From: Psychromonas sp. psych-6C06
GTDB taxonomy: Bacteria; Pseudomonadota; Gammaproteobacteria; Enterobacterales; Psychromonadaceae
Assembly (NCBI RefSeq): GCF_002835465.1
Contig: NZ_PIZM01000006.1
Coordinates: 248,001-312,000, forward strand
Direction: 5' to 3'
DNA: 64,000 nucleotides
Shown: piece by piece, positions 44,265 through 52,930 of the stretch
How the letters are laid out: every line of letters begins with the position of its first letter
How positions within the stretch are numbered: the stretch's first letter is position 1
The notes under the pieces: model-generated
What the model was told of the DNA's origin: nothing
Seen by the model: only the letters and a program-made list of their open reading frames with translations
The model's database searches: none
Made by a program: the position numbers and the translations under genes

Positions 44265-44301
44265 TTCGTTTGTTTCTATTGTATTGATAGGTTTTGATGT
44301 G
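44265..44301 (-). promoter_or_regulatory. Weaker OxyR-like site upstream of ahpC copy 2
   Basis: CTAT at 44276 and ATAG at 44287 lie at the 11-bp step of an OxyR site. The outer quarter-sites read TTCG and TGTG. The surrounding sequence aligns with the copy 1 operator region, but one quarter-site has been lost. Confidence 0.4.
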
Positions 44302-44305
44302 TGAG

Positions 44306-45010
44306 TTAACGGTTTCTAATACTGATCATCATGGCATCGGGGCGCCAATATTCAAATTCACAATCAATGACCTGATGGTGCTGATTATAATTGATACGGC
44401 AGATCTTTAAGATCTGTTGCCCAGCCCGCATGTTCAGTGCTTGAGCAACATGTTCCGGTGCTGCTGTAGGAATAAAGTCAAAGTCAGATTGGCTATTTAT
44501 AAATCCATATTTTTTTTCATAAAGCATGGTTAATGATTGCGCGAGATCTTCAGTTAATATATCTGGGAAATAGTCACTAATGAGACAATTTTCAACATAT
44601 AGCACTGCTCGCCCATCAATATAACGTAAGCGTTCAATAACATGAATTTCAGTGAGCTCAGCGCGTTGCAAGGTGTTTGCAATTGCACTTGGGGCCATGA
44701 TGCTTTTAACGTTTAAAAGTTGTGTTTTAGCAACACGTTGTTGGTCACGTATCATTTGATGAAAATGACATCTTGATAGTGGGTTATAGCTAATTCTAGG
44801 GGGAGAAACAAACCAGCCTCGACGATCTTCTCGATAAATCAATCCTTCAATCTCTAATGCATCCAGTGCACTTTTTACACTGATTCGAGTGATTGAAAAA
44901 AGCTCACTTAACTCTCGTTCTGATGGGATTTTTTGTAAAGGTAACCAGCATTTACCGCTAATTTGATCTCGTAAGACCTCTTTAATATTTTTCGAAAGCT
45001 TATTTGTCAT
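44306..45010 (-). CDS. GntR/HutC-family transcriptional regulator
   Basis: A 234-residue regulator: N-terminal winged helix (PSERELSELFSITRISVKSA and the following ALDALEIEGLIYR) and a C-terminal UTRA ligand-binding domain (~95-230, VIERLRYIDGRAVLYVENCL onward). HutC-type regulators usually sense the substrate of the pathway they control. It is divergent from the importer operon at 45200, and a 12-bp palindrome lies between. The ligand may be the imported organophosphate (inference). It resembles PhnR-type regulators in plan. Confidence 0.88.
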   Translation of the reverse strand: MTNKLSKNIKEVLRDQISGKCWLPLQKIPSERELSELFSITRISVKSALDALEIEGLIYREDRRGWFVSPPRISYNPLSRCHFHQMIRDQQRVAKTQLLNVKSIMAPSAIANTLQRAELTEIHVIERLRYIDGRAVLYVENCLISDYFPDILTEDLAQSLTMLYEKKYGFINSQSDFDFIPTAAPEHVAQALNMRAGQQILKICRINYNQHHQVIDCEFEYWRPDAMMISIRNR

Positions 45011-45157
45011 ATCAGTGTGGTCTAGCCCAGTAAAAAAGTTGGTTTCTTTTATTTAAACGATAAAAAACACAATATGCAACCTTATTGATGCGCAAATAAA
45101 ACTTAATTGACTGTAAACAAATTGAAATATTACTGAAGTAGCATTGATCTGGTCAAC

Positions 45158-45169
45158 TGGACTAGTCCA
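45158..45169. promoter_or_regulatory. Candidate GntR operator palindrome
   Basis: TGGACTAGTCCA is a perfect 12-bp palindrome, close in form to the TGGTCTAGACCA-type operators of HutC-subfamily regulators. It lies ~40 bp before the binding-protein start in the gap divergent from the GntR gene. A TTGACT at 45107-45112 could be the -35 of the operon. Confidence 0.5.
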
Positions 45170-45199
45170 AATAACGCTAACGCACAGGATGGAAATACA

Positions 45200-46249
45200 A
45201 TGAAAACTTTTAAAGCCACAACAGCACTACTTGCATTATCAATTGCTCATAATGTTTGTGCCTCGGAATCAATCGATTCACTGATTAAAGCTGCGCAAAA
45301 AGAGGGACAAGTATACAGTGTCGGTATGCCTGACAGTTGGGCAAACTGGAAAGATACATGGGCTGACTTGAAGCAAAATTATAATATCAAGCATCAAGAT
45401 ACTGACATGAGTTCTGCGCAAGAGATCGCAAAGTTTGAAGCTGAAAAACAAAACGCCACTGCTGATATTGGTGATGTGGGTTTTGCATTTGCGCGTGTTG
45501 CGACTAAAAAAGGAGTTACACAACCTTACAAACCAACGACTTGGAATGAGATACCAGATTGGGCAAAAGATAAAGATGGTCACTGGGCACTTGCTTATAC
45601 TGGCACTATCTCTTTCATTTCGAATAATAATTTAGTTAAAAATGCACCTAAAACTTGGGCTGATTTATTAGAGGGCGATTACAAAGTAACCGTTGGCGAT
45701 GTTGGCGTGGCTTCGCAAGCGAACAATGCAGTACTAGCCGCCGCTTATGCAAATGGTGGTAATGAATCGAATCTAAAACCAGCGATTGAATTTTTCGCAA
45801 AACTGGCCAAGCAAGGACGCCTTTCTTATACAGATCCAAGCGTTGCTAATCTAGAAAAAGGTGAGATCGAAGTAGCGGTAATGTGGGATTTTAATGCCCT
45901 TAACTATCGCGATAGTATCGATCGTTCGCGCTTTACTGTTGGTATTCCACAAGATGGTTCTGTGACCTCTGGTTATACGACAATTATTAACAAATACGCT
46001 AAAAATGCCAATGCTGCCAAATTAGCACGTGAATATATCTTCAGTGATGCAGGGCAGATTAACTTAGCCAATGGATATGCTCGTCCAATTCGTACTAATG
46101 TTGAACTACCTGCGGAAACACAAGCAAAGCTGATTGCCAATGTGCAATATAAATCTGCTCACCCAATCTCTGATTTTGCCGCATGGGAAAAATCGGCGCG
46201 TAAACTACCACGTGCATGGCAAGAAAATGTGCTTATCCATCAACAATAA
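45200..46249 (+). CDS. ABC importer periplasmic substrate-binding protein
   Basis: A 349-residue binding protein with a signal peptide (TTALLALSIAHNVCA, cut near residue 22). Its two-lobe fold resembles the iron/thiamine/spermidine group: GQVYSVGMPDSWANW, ADIGDVGFAFA, TWADLLEGDYKV, EVAVMWDFNAL. The substrate is not shown by sequence. The two phosphohydrolases in the operon point to a phosphate ester or diester. A good site (AGGATGGA) precedes the ATG. It is the first gene of the operon 45200-50422. Confidence 0.85.
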   Translation: MKTFKATTALLALSIAHNVCASESIDSLIKAAQKEGQVYSVGMPDSWANWKDTWADLKQNYNIKHQDTDMSSAQEIAKFEAEKQNATADIGDVGFAFARVATKKGVTQPYKPTTWNEIPDWAKDKDGHWALAYTGTISFISNNNLVKNAPKTWADLLEGDYKVTVGDVGVASQANNAVLAAAYANGGNESNLKPAIEFFAKLAKQGRLSYTDPSVANLEKGEIEVAVMWDFNALNYRDSIDRSRFTVGIPQDGSVTSGYTTIINKYAKNANAAKLAREYIFSDAGQINLANGYARPIRTNVELPAETQAKLIANVQYKSAHPISDFAAWEKSARKLPRAWQENVLIHQQ

Positions 46250-46261
46250 TTGAGACTTTAA

Positions 46262-47065
46262 ATGAATAATAAGGTGATTCTTGTTGTTCTTGATGGCTTA
46301 AATCAAAAAGTAGCCCAGCAGTGCATGGGCTACTTATCTGGTTTAATAGAGCACAAGATGGCAAGTCAATATACGTTAACGAGTGAGTTACCCTCACTGT
46401 CTCGCCCTTTATACGAATGTATTTTAACGGGGGTGGCACCAGTTAAAAGTGGCATCGTACATAACAACATCACGCGTAACTCACACTTAGCATCGGTCTT
46501 TAGTTTAGCGAAGGAGCAGAATAAGAAAACAGCAGCCGCTGCCTATCATTGGGTCAGTGAGCTATATAATATTTCTCCTTATAACGCGCAGCGTGACCGC
46601 CATACTAATGATCATGATCTGAATATTCAGCACGGTATTTTTTATCATTGGGATCATTATCCCGATGAAGCTTTGTTTCTTGATGGTGAATACCTGCGCA
46701 CACAATACGACCCAGATTTTTTACTTATTCATCCAATGAATATTGATGATGCCGGCCATCAATATGGTTTAGATTCTGCACAATACCGTAATACGGCTCG
46801 TCATGCAGATATTGTTCTCTCTGAGTTTATGCCTAAGTGGATAGCGCAAGGTTATCAAATAGTTATCACCAGTGATCATGGTATGAATAACGATAAAACT
46901 CATGGTGGAACACTTCAGGAAGAGCGTGAAGTACCGCTTTATTTCATTGGTGAGCAGTTTAGTCATCACGCTACGATCATCAAACAAACAGAGCTTTGTG
47001 GAGTGTTATGTGAATTATTGGGACTGGCGCATACAAAACCCTTTAATAAGGAATGTTTACTGTGA
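46262..47065 (+). CDS. Alkaline-phosphatase-superfamily phosphodiesterase, NPP-like, cytoplasmic
   Basis: A 267-residue compact member of the nucleotide pyrophosphatase/phosphodiesterase group. Metal ligands appear in VVLDGLNQK, the DDAGHQYG motif (Asp/His pair) and TSDHGMND. The nucleophile is probably Ser in ELPSLSRPLYE. It has no signal peptide, unlike most NPPs, so it should act on substrate after import. It lies between the binding-protein and permease genes and overlaps the first permease by 13 bp. It might cleave an imported phosphodiester or phosphonate ester. Confidence 0.82.
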   Translation: MNNKVILVVLDGLNQKVAQQCMGYLSGLIEHKMASQYTLTSELPSLSRPLYECILTGVAPVKSGIVHNNITRNSHLASVFSLAKEQNKKTAAAAYHWVSELYNISPYNAQRDRHTNDHDLNIQHGIFYHWDHYPDEALFLDGEYLRTQYDPDFLLIHPMNIDDAGHQYGLDSAQYRNTARHADIVLSEFMPKWIAQGYQIVITSDHGMNNDKTHGGTLQEEREVPLYFIGEQFSHHATIIKQTELCGVLCELLGLAHTKPFNKECLL

Positions 47066-47958
47066 ACAGCAAAACAATTTCATTAGCGACACAAGTAAAT
47101 AACGAGCCGAAACAATCGAGCTTGTTGTTAATACTCCATCAATATAAACCAGCATTGTGGCTTATCCCTTTTGCGTTGTTTTTTTATCTATTTCAAATTG
47201 CGCCAATGATATGGGTATTTATTAATAGCTTTATTTATGAAGGGAACTGGTCATTAGAGAACTACCAAGAAATCTTTGATTCAACGTTTATATTACAAAG
47301 CTTTAGTAACAGTATCTGGATCAGTTTTTGGTCAAGTTTAGTAGGGTTAATGCTAGCCGCTTTTTTTGTGTCATCACTTAGGCACCTGAATAATCGTTTA
47401 AAAGAAGCGATTATCGCCTTCACGAATATGAGTAGTAACTTTGCAGGTGTTCCTTTAGCTTTTGCTTTTATCATTATTTTAGGTACCAATGGCGCAGTCA
47501 CTTTGCTATTAAAGCAATGGGGGCTTATTGAAGACTTTAACCTATACAGCCGTTGGGGGTTACTAACCCTATACACCTATTTTCAAATTCCACTGGGCAT
47601 ATTATTACTTTATCCAGCCTTTGATGCGCTGAAAAAAGATGCCTACGAAGCCGCTTTATTATTGGGGTCAAGCCCTTTTAAATATTGGATCAAAATAGGC
47701 TTACCAATTCTTTCTCCTGCATTGTTGGGTACTTTCATTATTTTGTTTGCTAACGCGATTGGTGCTTATGCCAGTGTTTATGCGTTGACCTCAGGTAATT
47801 ACAACATGATAACCATTAGAGTCGCGAGTTTAGTCTCTGGCGATCTTTTTTTAGAGCCTAATTTAGCCGCCGCTATTTCAGTGCTATTGATGCTTCTACT
47901 TTTTTTTATTACAGCCATCAATCAATGGTTAATTGCGCGGAGTTGTTATGCAAAGTAG
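47053..47958 (+). CDS. ABC importer permease 1
   Basis: A 301-residue BPD-type inner-membrane permease with ~6 membrane segments. The EAA-loop region reads AYEAALLLGSSPFKYWIKIG and ILSPALLG. It is the size and type used by iron, spermidine and phosphonate importers. It overlaps the phosphodiesterase gene upstream and the second permease downstream, so the genes are tightly coupled. Confidence 0.88.
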   Translation: MFTVNSKTISLATQVNNEPKQSSLLLILHQYKPALWLIPFALFFYLFQIAPMIWVFINSFIYEGNWSLENYQEIFDSTFILQSFSNSIWISFWSSLVGLMLAAFFVSSLRHLNNRLKEAIIAFTNMSSNFAGVPLAFAFIIILGTNGAVTLLLKQWGLIEDFNLYSRWGLLTLYTYFQIPLGILLLYPAFDALKKDAYEAALLLGSSPFKYWIKIGLPILSPALLGTFIILFANAIGAYASVYALTSGNYNMITIRVASLVSGDLFLEPNLAAAISVLLMLLLFFITAINQWLIARSCYAK

Positions 47959-48736
47959 TAAACAATTTGTACATAAAAGTGTTGTTTATAGTATTTCTAC
48001 ATTACTTTTTTTACCGATATTAGCGACCTTTATTTACTCGCTCTCATCAAGCTGGGGAGCAACGATTTTACCCGATGGCTTTAGCTTTAAATGGTACAAC
48101 GCCTTATTAACGGATCCGCGTTTTATTGATGCTTTTGGGCGTTCATTACTTATTTGTCTTAGTGCGCTGTTATTAGCGACGGTATTGGTATTACCGATGA
48201 TTTTTGTGGTGTTTTACTATTACCCTAAACTCGATAAAGTGATGAACCTTTTAATATTATTACCATTTGCAGTGCCTCCCGTCGTTTCTTCTGTTGGTTT
48301 ATTGCAACTATATGCAGGCAGTTCAATTCAGCTCATTGGGACGCCGTGGATATTAATTGCGACCTATTTCACTATCGCTTTGCCTTTTATGTATCGTGCT
48401 GTGGCAAATAGCTTTACTGCGATCAATTTGAAAGATTTGATCGATGCTGCCCACCTTTTAGGGGCAAGCACGACAAAAGCATTTCTATTAATCATTCTAC
48501 CAAACTTAAAAAAAGGGTTACTTGCTTCGTTATTTTTGTCTTTTTCATTCCTGCTTGGCGAGTTTGTCTTTGCCAATATTTTGGTTGGAACGCGTTACGA
48601 AACGTTGCAAATCTACCTATATAACATGCGACAAACCAGTGGCCATTTTACATCCGCACTTGTGATGACCTATTTTGCCTTTATCTTTTTGTGCACTTGG
48701 CTCGCTAGTCGTTTAACCAGAGGAACCAATCAATGA
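47948..48736 (+). CDS. ABC importer permease 2
   Basis: A 262-residue permease with six membrane segments and an EAA loop in DLIDAAHLLGASTTKAFLLI. I chose the ATG at 47948, with GGAG six bases upstream, over an in-frame TTG at 47933. It overlaps permease 1 by 11 bp and the ATPase by 4 bp. It forms the channel with permease 1. Confidence 0.88.
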   Translation: MQSSKQFVHKSVVYSISTLLFLPILATFIYSLSSSWGATILPDGFSFKWYNALLTDPRFIDAFGRSLLICLSALLLATVLVLPMIFVVFYYYPKLDKVMNLLILLPFAVPPVVSSVGLLQLYAGSSIQLIGTPWILIATYFTIALPFMYRAVANSFTAINLKDLIDAAHLLGASTTKAFLLIILPNLKKGLLASLFLSFSFLLGEFVFANILVGTRYETLQIYLYNMRQTSGHFTSALVMTYFAFIFLCTWLASRLTRGTNQ

Positions 48737-49755
48737 GTTACGTAAAAATTAATCAGCTGAGTAAGCGTTTTGGTGATGTAAGCGTTTTTGAAAATATTGA
48801 ATTTAGCATTAATAAAGGTGAGTTTGTTACTTTGCTAGGACCCAGTGGTTGTGGTAAATCGACACTACTTCGCACCTTAGCTGGACTCGATCTTGCCAAT
48901 AAAGGCGAGATTTGGGTTGATGGTATCGATATTACTCATACGCCACCACAACACCGAGAAATAGGGATGGTTTTTCAATCCTATGCGTTATTTCCTAATA
49001 TGACGGTGGAAGATAATGTCGCATTTGGTCTAAAAATGAAGGGCATTAACAAAAAGCAAGCGCAACCAGAATTACAAAAAATTCTCACGCTTGTTGAGCT
49101 AAATGGTAAAGAAAAATTTTACCCACATGAGCTATCAGGTGGGCAACGACAACGTGTTGCATTAGCCAGAGCTCTGGTTGTAAAGCCAAGAATATTATTG
49201 CTTGATGAGCCTCTTTCTGCGCTCGATGCAAAAATCAGAAAGAACCTAAGACAGCAAATTTTAGATATTCAAAAAGAGCTTAACTTGACCACAATATTTG
49301 TGACTCATGATCAAGAGGAAGCGATGTTGATGTCAGATAGAATTTTTTTAATGAATCAAGGAAAGATTGTTCAGCAGGGGGCACCAGAAGAGATATATAC
49401 CAAGCCGGCGAATGAATTTGTCGCTCGCTTTATGGGGCACTATAACCTGATTGAAGCTGATATCGCTAAAAACTGGTTCAAGATTGATAGTGGCCAGCGC
49501 CAGGTTGCGATTCGTCCGGAATCGATTTATATCAAAGAAGATGGACGACACTATGCAGCGCATATTTCTGCGCCTAAAATGGCTGAAATAACTTCTCATC
49601 AATTACTCGGTAATATTATTCGCTATAACTTATCGGTAGAAAAACAAGCATTAACTGTTGATCTTTTAAACCGTTCATCTGAACGATTGATGCCCGCAGG
49701 TAGCCAGGTTGAATTGCTATTTAACCTCAATGAAATACAGCCTGTAGGAGTTTAA
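48733..49755 (+). CDS. ABC importer ATPase (PotA/FbpC/PhnT type)
   Basis: A 340-residue ATPase with Walker A GPSGCGKST, Q-loop VFQSYALFPNM, signature LSGGQRQR, Walker B ILLLDEPLSALD, H-loop VTHDQEEAM, and a C-terminal TOBE-like domain (~240-335, VAIRPESIYI). This is the class that powers iron, polyamine and phosphonate importers. It overlaps permease 2 and is one base before the HAD gene. Confidence 0.92.
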   Translation: MSYVKINQLSKRFGDVSVFENIEFSINKGEFVTLLGPSGCGKSTLLRTLAGLDLANKGEIWVDGIDITHTPPQHREIGMVFQSYALFPNMTVEDNVAFGLKMKGINKKQAQPELQKILTLVELNGKEKFYPHELSGGQRQRVALARALVVKPRILLLDEPLSALDAKIRKNLRQQILDIQKELNLTTIFVTHDQEEAMLMSDRIFLMNQGKIVQQGAPEEIYTKPANEFVARFMGHYNLIEADIAKNWFKIDSGQRQVAIRPESIYIKEDGRHYAAHISAPKMAEITSHQLLGNIIRYNLSVEKQALTVDLLNRSSERLMPAGSQVELLFNLNEIQPVGV

Positions 49756-49756
49756 T

Positions 49757-50422
49757 ATGCCACGAGCGCTACATGTTTTTGATATGGATGACACCTTGGT
49801 AAATGGTGATTGTTCAATGCTTTGGAATGAGTTTTTAGTGAAAAGGGGGATTATTACAGAGCCAAATTTCCTTGAAACAGATCGTAAAATGATGGCCCTT
49901 TATGCAAAAGGCGAGATGGATATGGCATCTTATCTGCAATTTTCTCTCGCGCCGATTGCAACAATAAGGGCTGATAAAATTGATAAGTTAGTCGATCAGT
50001 TTGTTGAAAATGTGGTTTTGCCAAGGGTTTTTCCTGAAGCGTTAGCGTTAATTCAGCAACTCAAAGAAGGTAAAGTACCTTTACTTATTATTTCTGCAAC
50101 AGTTACTTTTATCGTTCAAAAAGTTGCTACTTGCCTTGGCATTGAACACGCAATTGGCATTGACCTTCATTTAGAAGATCGCTGTTATAGTCATAGAGTA
50201 TCCGGTATTGCCAGTTATAGAGAGGGTAAGATTGAACGCCTAAACCATTGGCTAGAAGCCGAACAGTTTGATTTTGAAGAGATTCATTTTTATACCGACT
50301 CTATTAATGATCTGCCATTATGTTTATACGCGGATCATGCTTACTTAATCAATCCCTGTACGCAGTTAAGCGCACAGCAAAAAATCAATAAACAATGGCT
50401 GGTATATGAATGGGGAAAATAA
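49757..50422 (+). CDS. HAD-superfamily (IB, SerB-like) phosphatase
   Basis: A 221-residue HAD hydrolase. Motif I is FDMDDTLVNGD with the nucleophile Asp, motif II ISAT, and the later YTDSINDLPL holds the Mg-binding acids. The helical cap between motifs I and II fits HAD-IB enzymes, which release phosphate from small phosphate esters. It follows the ATPase by one base, so it is the last gene of the importer operon. A possible sequence is import, diester cleavage by the NPP-like protein, then phosphate release here (inference). Confidence 0.88.
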   Translation: MPRALHVFDMDDTLVNGDCSMLWNEFLVKRGIITEPNFLETDRKMMALYAKGEMDMASYLQFSLAPIATIRADKIDKLVDQFVENVVLPRVFPEALALIQQLKEGKVPLLIISATVTFIVQKVATCLGIEHAIGIDLHLEDRCYSHRVSGIASYREGKIERLNHWLEAEQFDFEEIHFYTDSINDLPLCLYADHAYLINPCTQLSAQQKINKQWLVYEWGK

Positions 50423-50525
50423 ACACTTTTCTGCTATCCATAAATGATAATAGATGGTGAAAATCTTTATGTGTGCATACACTTAGGAGATAGATATTTT
50501 TGTCTAGGGTAGCTTAGGAGCTTTT

Positions 50526-51239
50526 ATGGCGATAGGGCGTTGGTTTTTAAATTTTGGTCTGATCGCATCTCTTATGTTGAGCCATTATGCTTGCGCTACC
50601 TCTCTGCGTCTAGTTATCCCACAATTCCCTCCTTATACCAGCGAAGAAAAGGGTATTTTTTCAGGAATAGGTATCAATTTAATTGATCGGGTGATGAAAG
50701 ATATTGGCATTGATTATCAGCTTCGAGTAACCCCTAATTATGCCCGCGCTTTAGGTGAAGTTGTGCGTGGGCAAGCCGATGGCTTTTTTCTTGCCTCTGA
50801 AAATGAACAGCGCAACGAGGTTGCTGTATTTAGTGAGCCGTTGCTGATAAATCACTGGAGTTGGTTTTTTGCGCCCAACAAACAGCTCGACCCTACTTCT
50901 AATAGTTTTAAATCTACAGCAAATGTTGCCACTATTCATGGTTCAAATACTCATGTTTGGCTAACCAAACAGGGCTATCAGAGTATTACCAAAAGTAATT
51001 CGGGGTATATGTTTCCGCGTTTATTATTAGAAAAAAAACGTATTGATGCTGTCTTTTTAGCGTCTGTTGTATTTCGCAAAGAGCTTGAGTTTTACGGTTA
51101 CAAGTCGAGTGATTATGTTGAAGTAGTAGAGAAATCCAAACCTTTTGGTATCTATATCAGTAAAGAGTATTTGAAAAAATATCCCGATTTTATGAGCAAG
51201 CTAAATAATGCGATTATTAAAATTCAAAAATTAGATTAA
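50526..51239 (+). CDS. Periplasmic SBP_bac_3-type solute-binding protein, stand-alone
   Basis: A 237-residue protein with a signal peptide (FGLIASLMLSHYACA) and a type II solute-binding fold: LRLVIPQFPPYTSEEKGIFS, GIGINLIDRVMKDIG, and ARALGEVVRGQADGFF. Such stand-alone proteins in marine gammaproteobacteria often bind amino acids or act as sensors. No transport genes are next to it. GGAG lies before the ATG. The ligand is unknown. Confidence 0.8.
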   Translation: MAIGRWFLNFGLIASLMLSHYACATSLRLVIPQFPPYTSEEKGIFSGIGINLIDRVMKDIGIDYQLRVTPNYARALGEVVRGQADGFFLASENEQRNEVAVFSEPLLINHWSWFFAPNKQLDPTSNSFKSTANVATIHGSNTHVWLTKQGYQSITKSNSGYMFPRLLLEKKRIDAVFLASVVFRKELEFYGYKSSDYVEVVEKSKPFGIYISKEYLKKYPDFMSKLNNAIIKIQKLD

Positions 51240-51249
51240 CCAATCTATC

Positions 51250-51406
51250 TAACCTCAGTTCAGGATAACTAAAGTGAAATATCAGCGCTATTTTCACTCA
51301 CTGATGCGTTAAATTATTTTTAATAACAACTCGTTATTGTTACGATAATTGACCTTGAATTACGCAAAACTAACGCTACTGAGTATTAAAAATAATCACT
51401 ATCTGA
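51250..51406 (+). repeat. Second repeat family (~150 bp), copy at 51.3 kb
   Basis: From TAACCTCAGTTCAGGATAA to AATAATCACTATCTGA, this aligns with the reverse complement of 63177-63326, including TACGATA, CAAAACTAA and GTATTAAAAATAATCACT. The two are diverged but run in the same order with few gaps. The rest of the 391-bp gap, to 51630, may be an extension: TGATCACAATATTATGCG near 51513 also has a counterpart near 63050. No gene is seen in the gap. Confidence 0.6.
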
Positions 51407-51630
51407 CCTACCTTGTGGGTTAAAAGAATAGATAACTGCGTTGCATTCAATCGCAATAGCTGACTCTCACTCAATCATGCGCCTGCGCTCTATCATTTTT
51501 CCTCAACAAGCCCTGATCACAATATTATGCGCAATGGTGTGATTTAAAATGCTCTTACGCTTACATTAACCAACATTGTGGCTTTTTAGCTTTGATCTAT
51601 TGCTGTTTTTTATTCGTATTAGTGCTTAGT

Positions 51631-52245
51631 TTAATTAATTTCAGTGCTTAGTGCTTGTGCCATAAATTGTGCAATCCAAGGTTGTGCTTCAGCTTTAGGG
51701 TGTAAACCATCTTTCATCATCCATTCGGGCTTGGTGATCACATGCTCTAAAAAGAAGGGCAGTAATGGTACTTTGTGTTGTTCACTAAGTGTGGGGTAAA
51801 TACCGGCAAAGGCTTGGCTGTAACGTTTACCATAATTTGTAGGTACATGGATTTGCATTAACAGAGGGCGTGCATCATTCTTCTTAATATTATTGATCAT
51901 CTTGGTTAGATTTTTATTGACAATATTAGGTGAAAAACCGCGTAAACCATCATTTGCCCCGAGTTCTATTAATACATAGTCTGGCTGATGTTTGTTTAAT
52001 AACGCAGGTAATCTTGCTACGCCGTTACCCGTGGTATCCCCTGAAATACTGGCATTAATTACGGTGACTTTTTTGCCCTGTTTTTGTAGCTCTTCAGGTA
52101 ACAGTGCGGGCCAGCTTTGCTCGCTGCGCATTTGATAACCGGCGCTGAGGCTATCTCCAACAATCAGTAACGTGTTACTGTAAACCATCAATGAAAACAT
52201 TAACGAACAGAGTGTTGATACTACTAAAAAAGTGAGTTTAATCAT
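51631..52245 (-). CDS. tesA: SGNH-hydrolase, TesA-type thioesterase/lysophospholipase
   Basis: A 204-residue periplasmic GDSL hydrolase: signal peptide (MIKLTFLVVSTLCSL), block I GDSLSAGYQ with the nucleophile Ser, block III GANDG, and block V DGLHPKAEAQ with catalytic Asp/His. Like E. coli TesA it should act on thioesters and lysophospholipids. I chose MIKL at 52245 over MDWL at 52257. Its ATG and that of the divergent ybbA share the bases CATG, so each promoter must lie inside the other gene. Confidence 0.9.
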   Translation of the reverse strand: MIKLTFLVVSTLCSLMFSLMVYSNTLLIVGDSLSAGYQMRSEQSWPALLPEELQKQGKKVTVINASISGDTTGNGVARLPALLNKHQPDYVLIELGANDGLRGFSPNIVNKNLTKMINNIKKNDARPLLMQIHVPTNYGKRYSQAFAGIYPTLSEQHKVPLLPFFLEHVITKPEWMMKDGLHPKAEAQPWIAQFMAQALSTEIN

Positions 52246-52930
52246 GAGCCAATCCATTATACAAGTTGATAATATTACTAAATCAGTGATCAGTAATGAT
52301 AGTCAATTATCTATTCTTAAAGGTATTTCTTTTAGCGTTAACGCTGGAGAATCCGTTGCAATTATGGGCACATCTGGTGCCGGTAAGTCAACATTAATGG
52401 GCTTATTAGCGGGGTTGGATCAGCCGACTTCTGGTTCTATTACGTTGTTAGATGCCAAAATTTCTGAAATGGATGATGAGCAACGTGCTGCAGTGCGCGG
52501 TGAGTCGATTGGTTTTGTGTTTCAAAATTTCTTGCTTATTCCATCACTAAACGCCTTCCAAAATGTCACTTTGCCGATGGTATTACGTGGTAATGAAGAC
52601 GATGCTACGAATACTGAACGAGCCAAAAAATTATTAGCAGAAGTAGGGCTCGCTGGGCGAGAAACACACTTACCCACGCAGCTTTCTGGTGGCGAACAGC
52701 AACGTGTAGCGCTCGCACGTGCCTTTGTCACTCAACCGAAAGTCCTTTTTGCCGATGAACCGACGGGTAATTTAGATCAGCAGACAGCACAACATATCAT
52801 TGAGTTACTGTTTGAGATGAATAAAGAGCAGGGCACCACGCTTATTTTGGTGACGCATGATGCAAACCTTGCTAAACGTTGTCAGCGCACACTCATCATT
52901 AACGATGGTCAATGTCAGGAAAGCCTATGA
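52244..52930 (+). CDS. ybbA: YbbA, ABC ATPase of the MacB/LolD type
   Basis: A 228-residue ATPase: Walker A GTSGAGKST, Q-loop VFQNFLLIPS, signature LSGGEQQR, Walker B VLFADEPTGNLD, H-loop VTHD. The LolD/MacB look, the downstream FtsX-type permease and the divergent tesA match the tesA-ybbA-ybbP arrangement of E. coli. The complex is thought to act on envelope lipids or stress, but its substrate is not settled. The stop overlaps the next ATG (ATGA). Confidence 0.92.
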   Translation: MSQSIIQVDNITKSVISNDSQLSILKGISFSVNAGESVAIMGTSGAGKSTLMGLLAGLDQPTSGSITLLDAKISEMDDEQRAAVRGESIGFVFQNFLLIPSLNAFQNVTLPMVLRGNEDDATNTERAKKLLAEVGLAGRETHLPTQLSGGEQQRVALARAFVTQPKVLFADEPTGNLDQQTAQHIIELLFEMNKEQGTTLILVTHDANLAKRCQRTLIINDGQCQESL

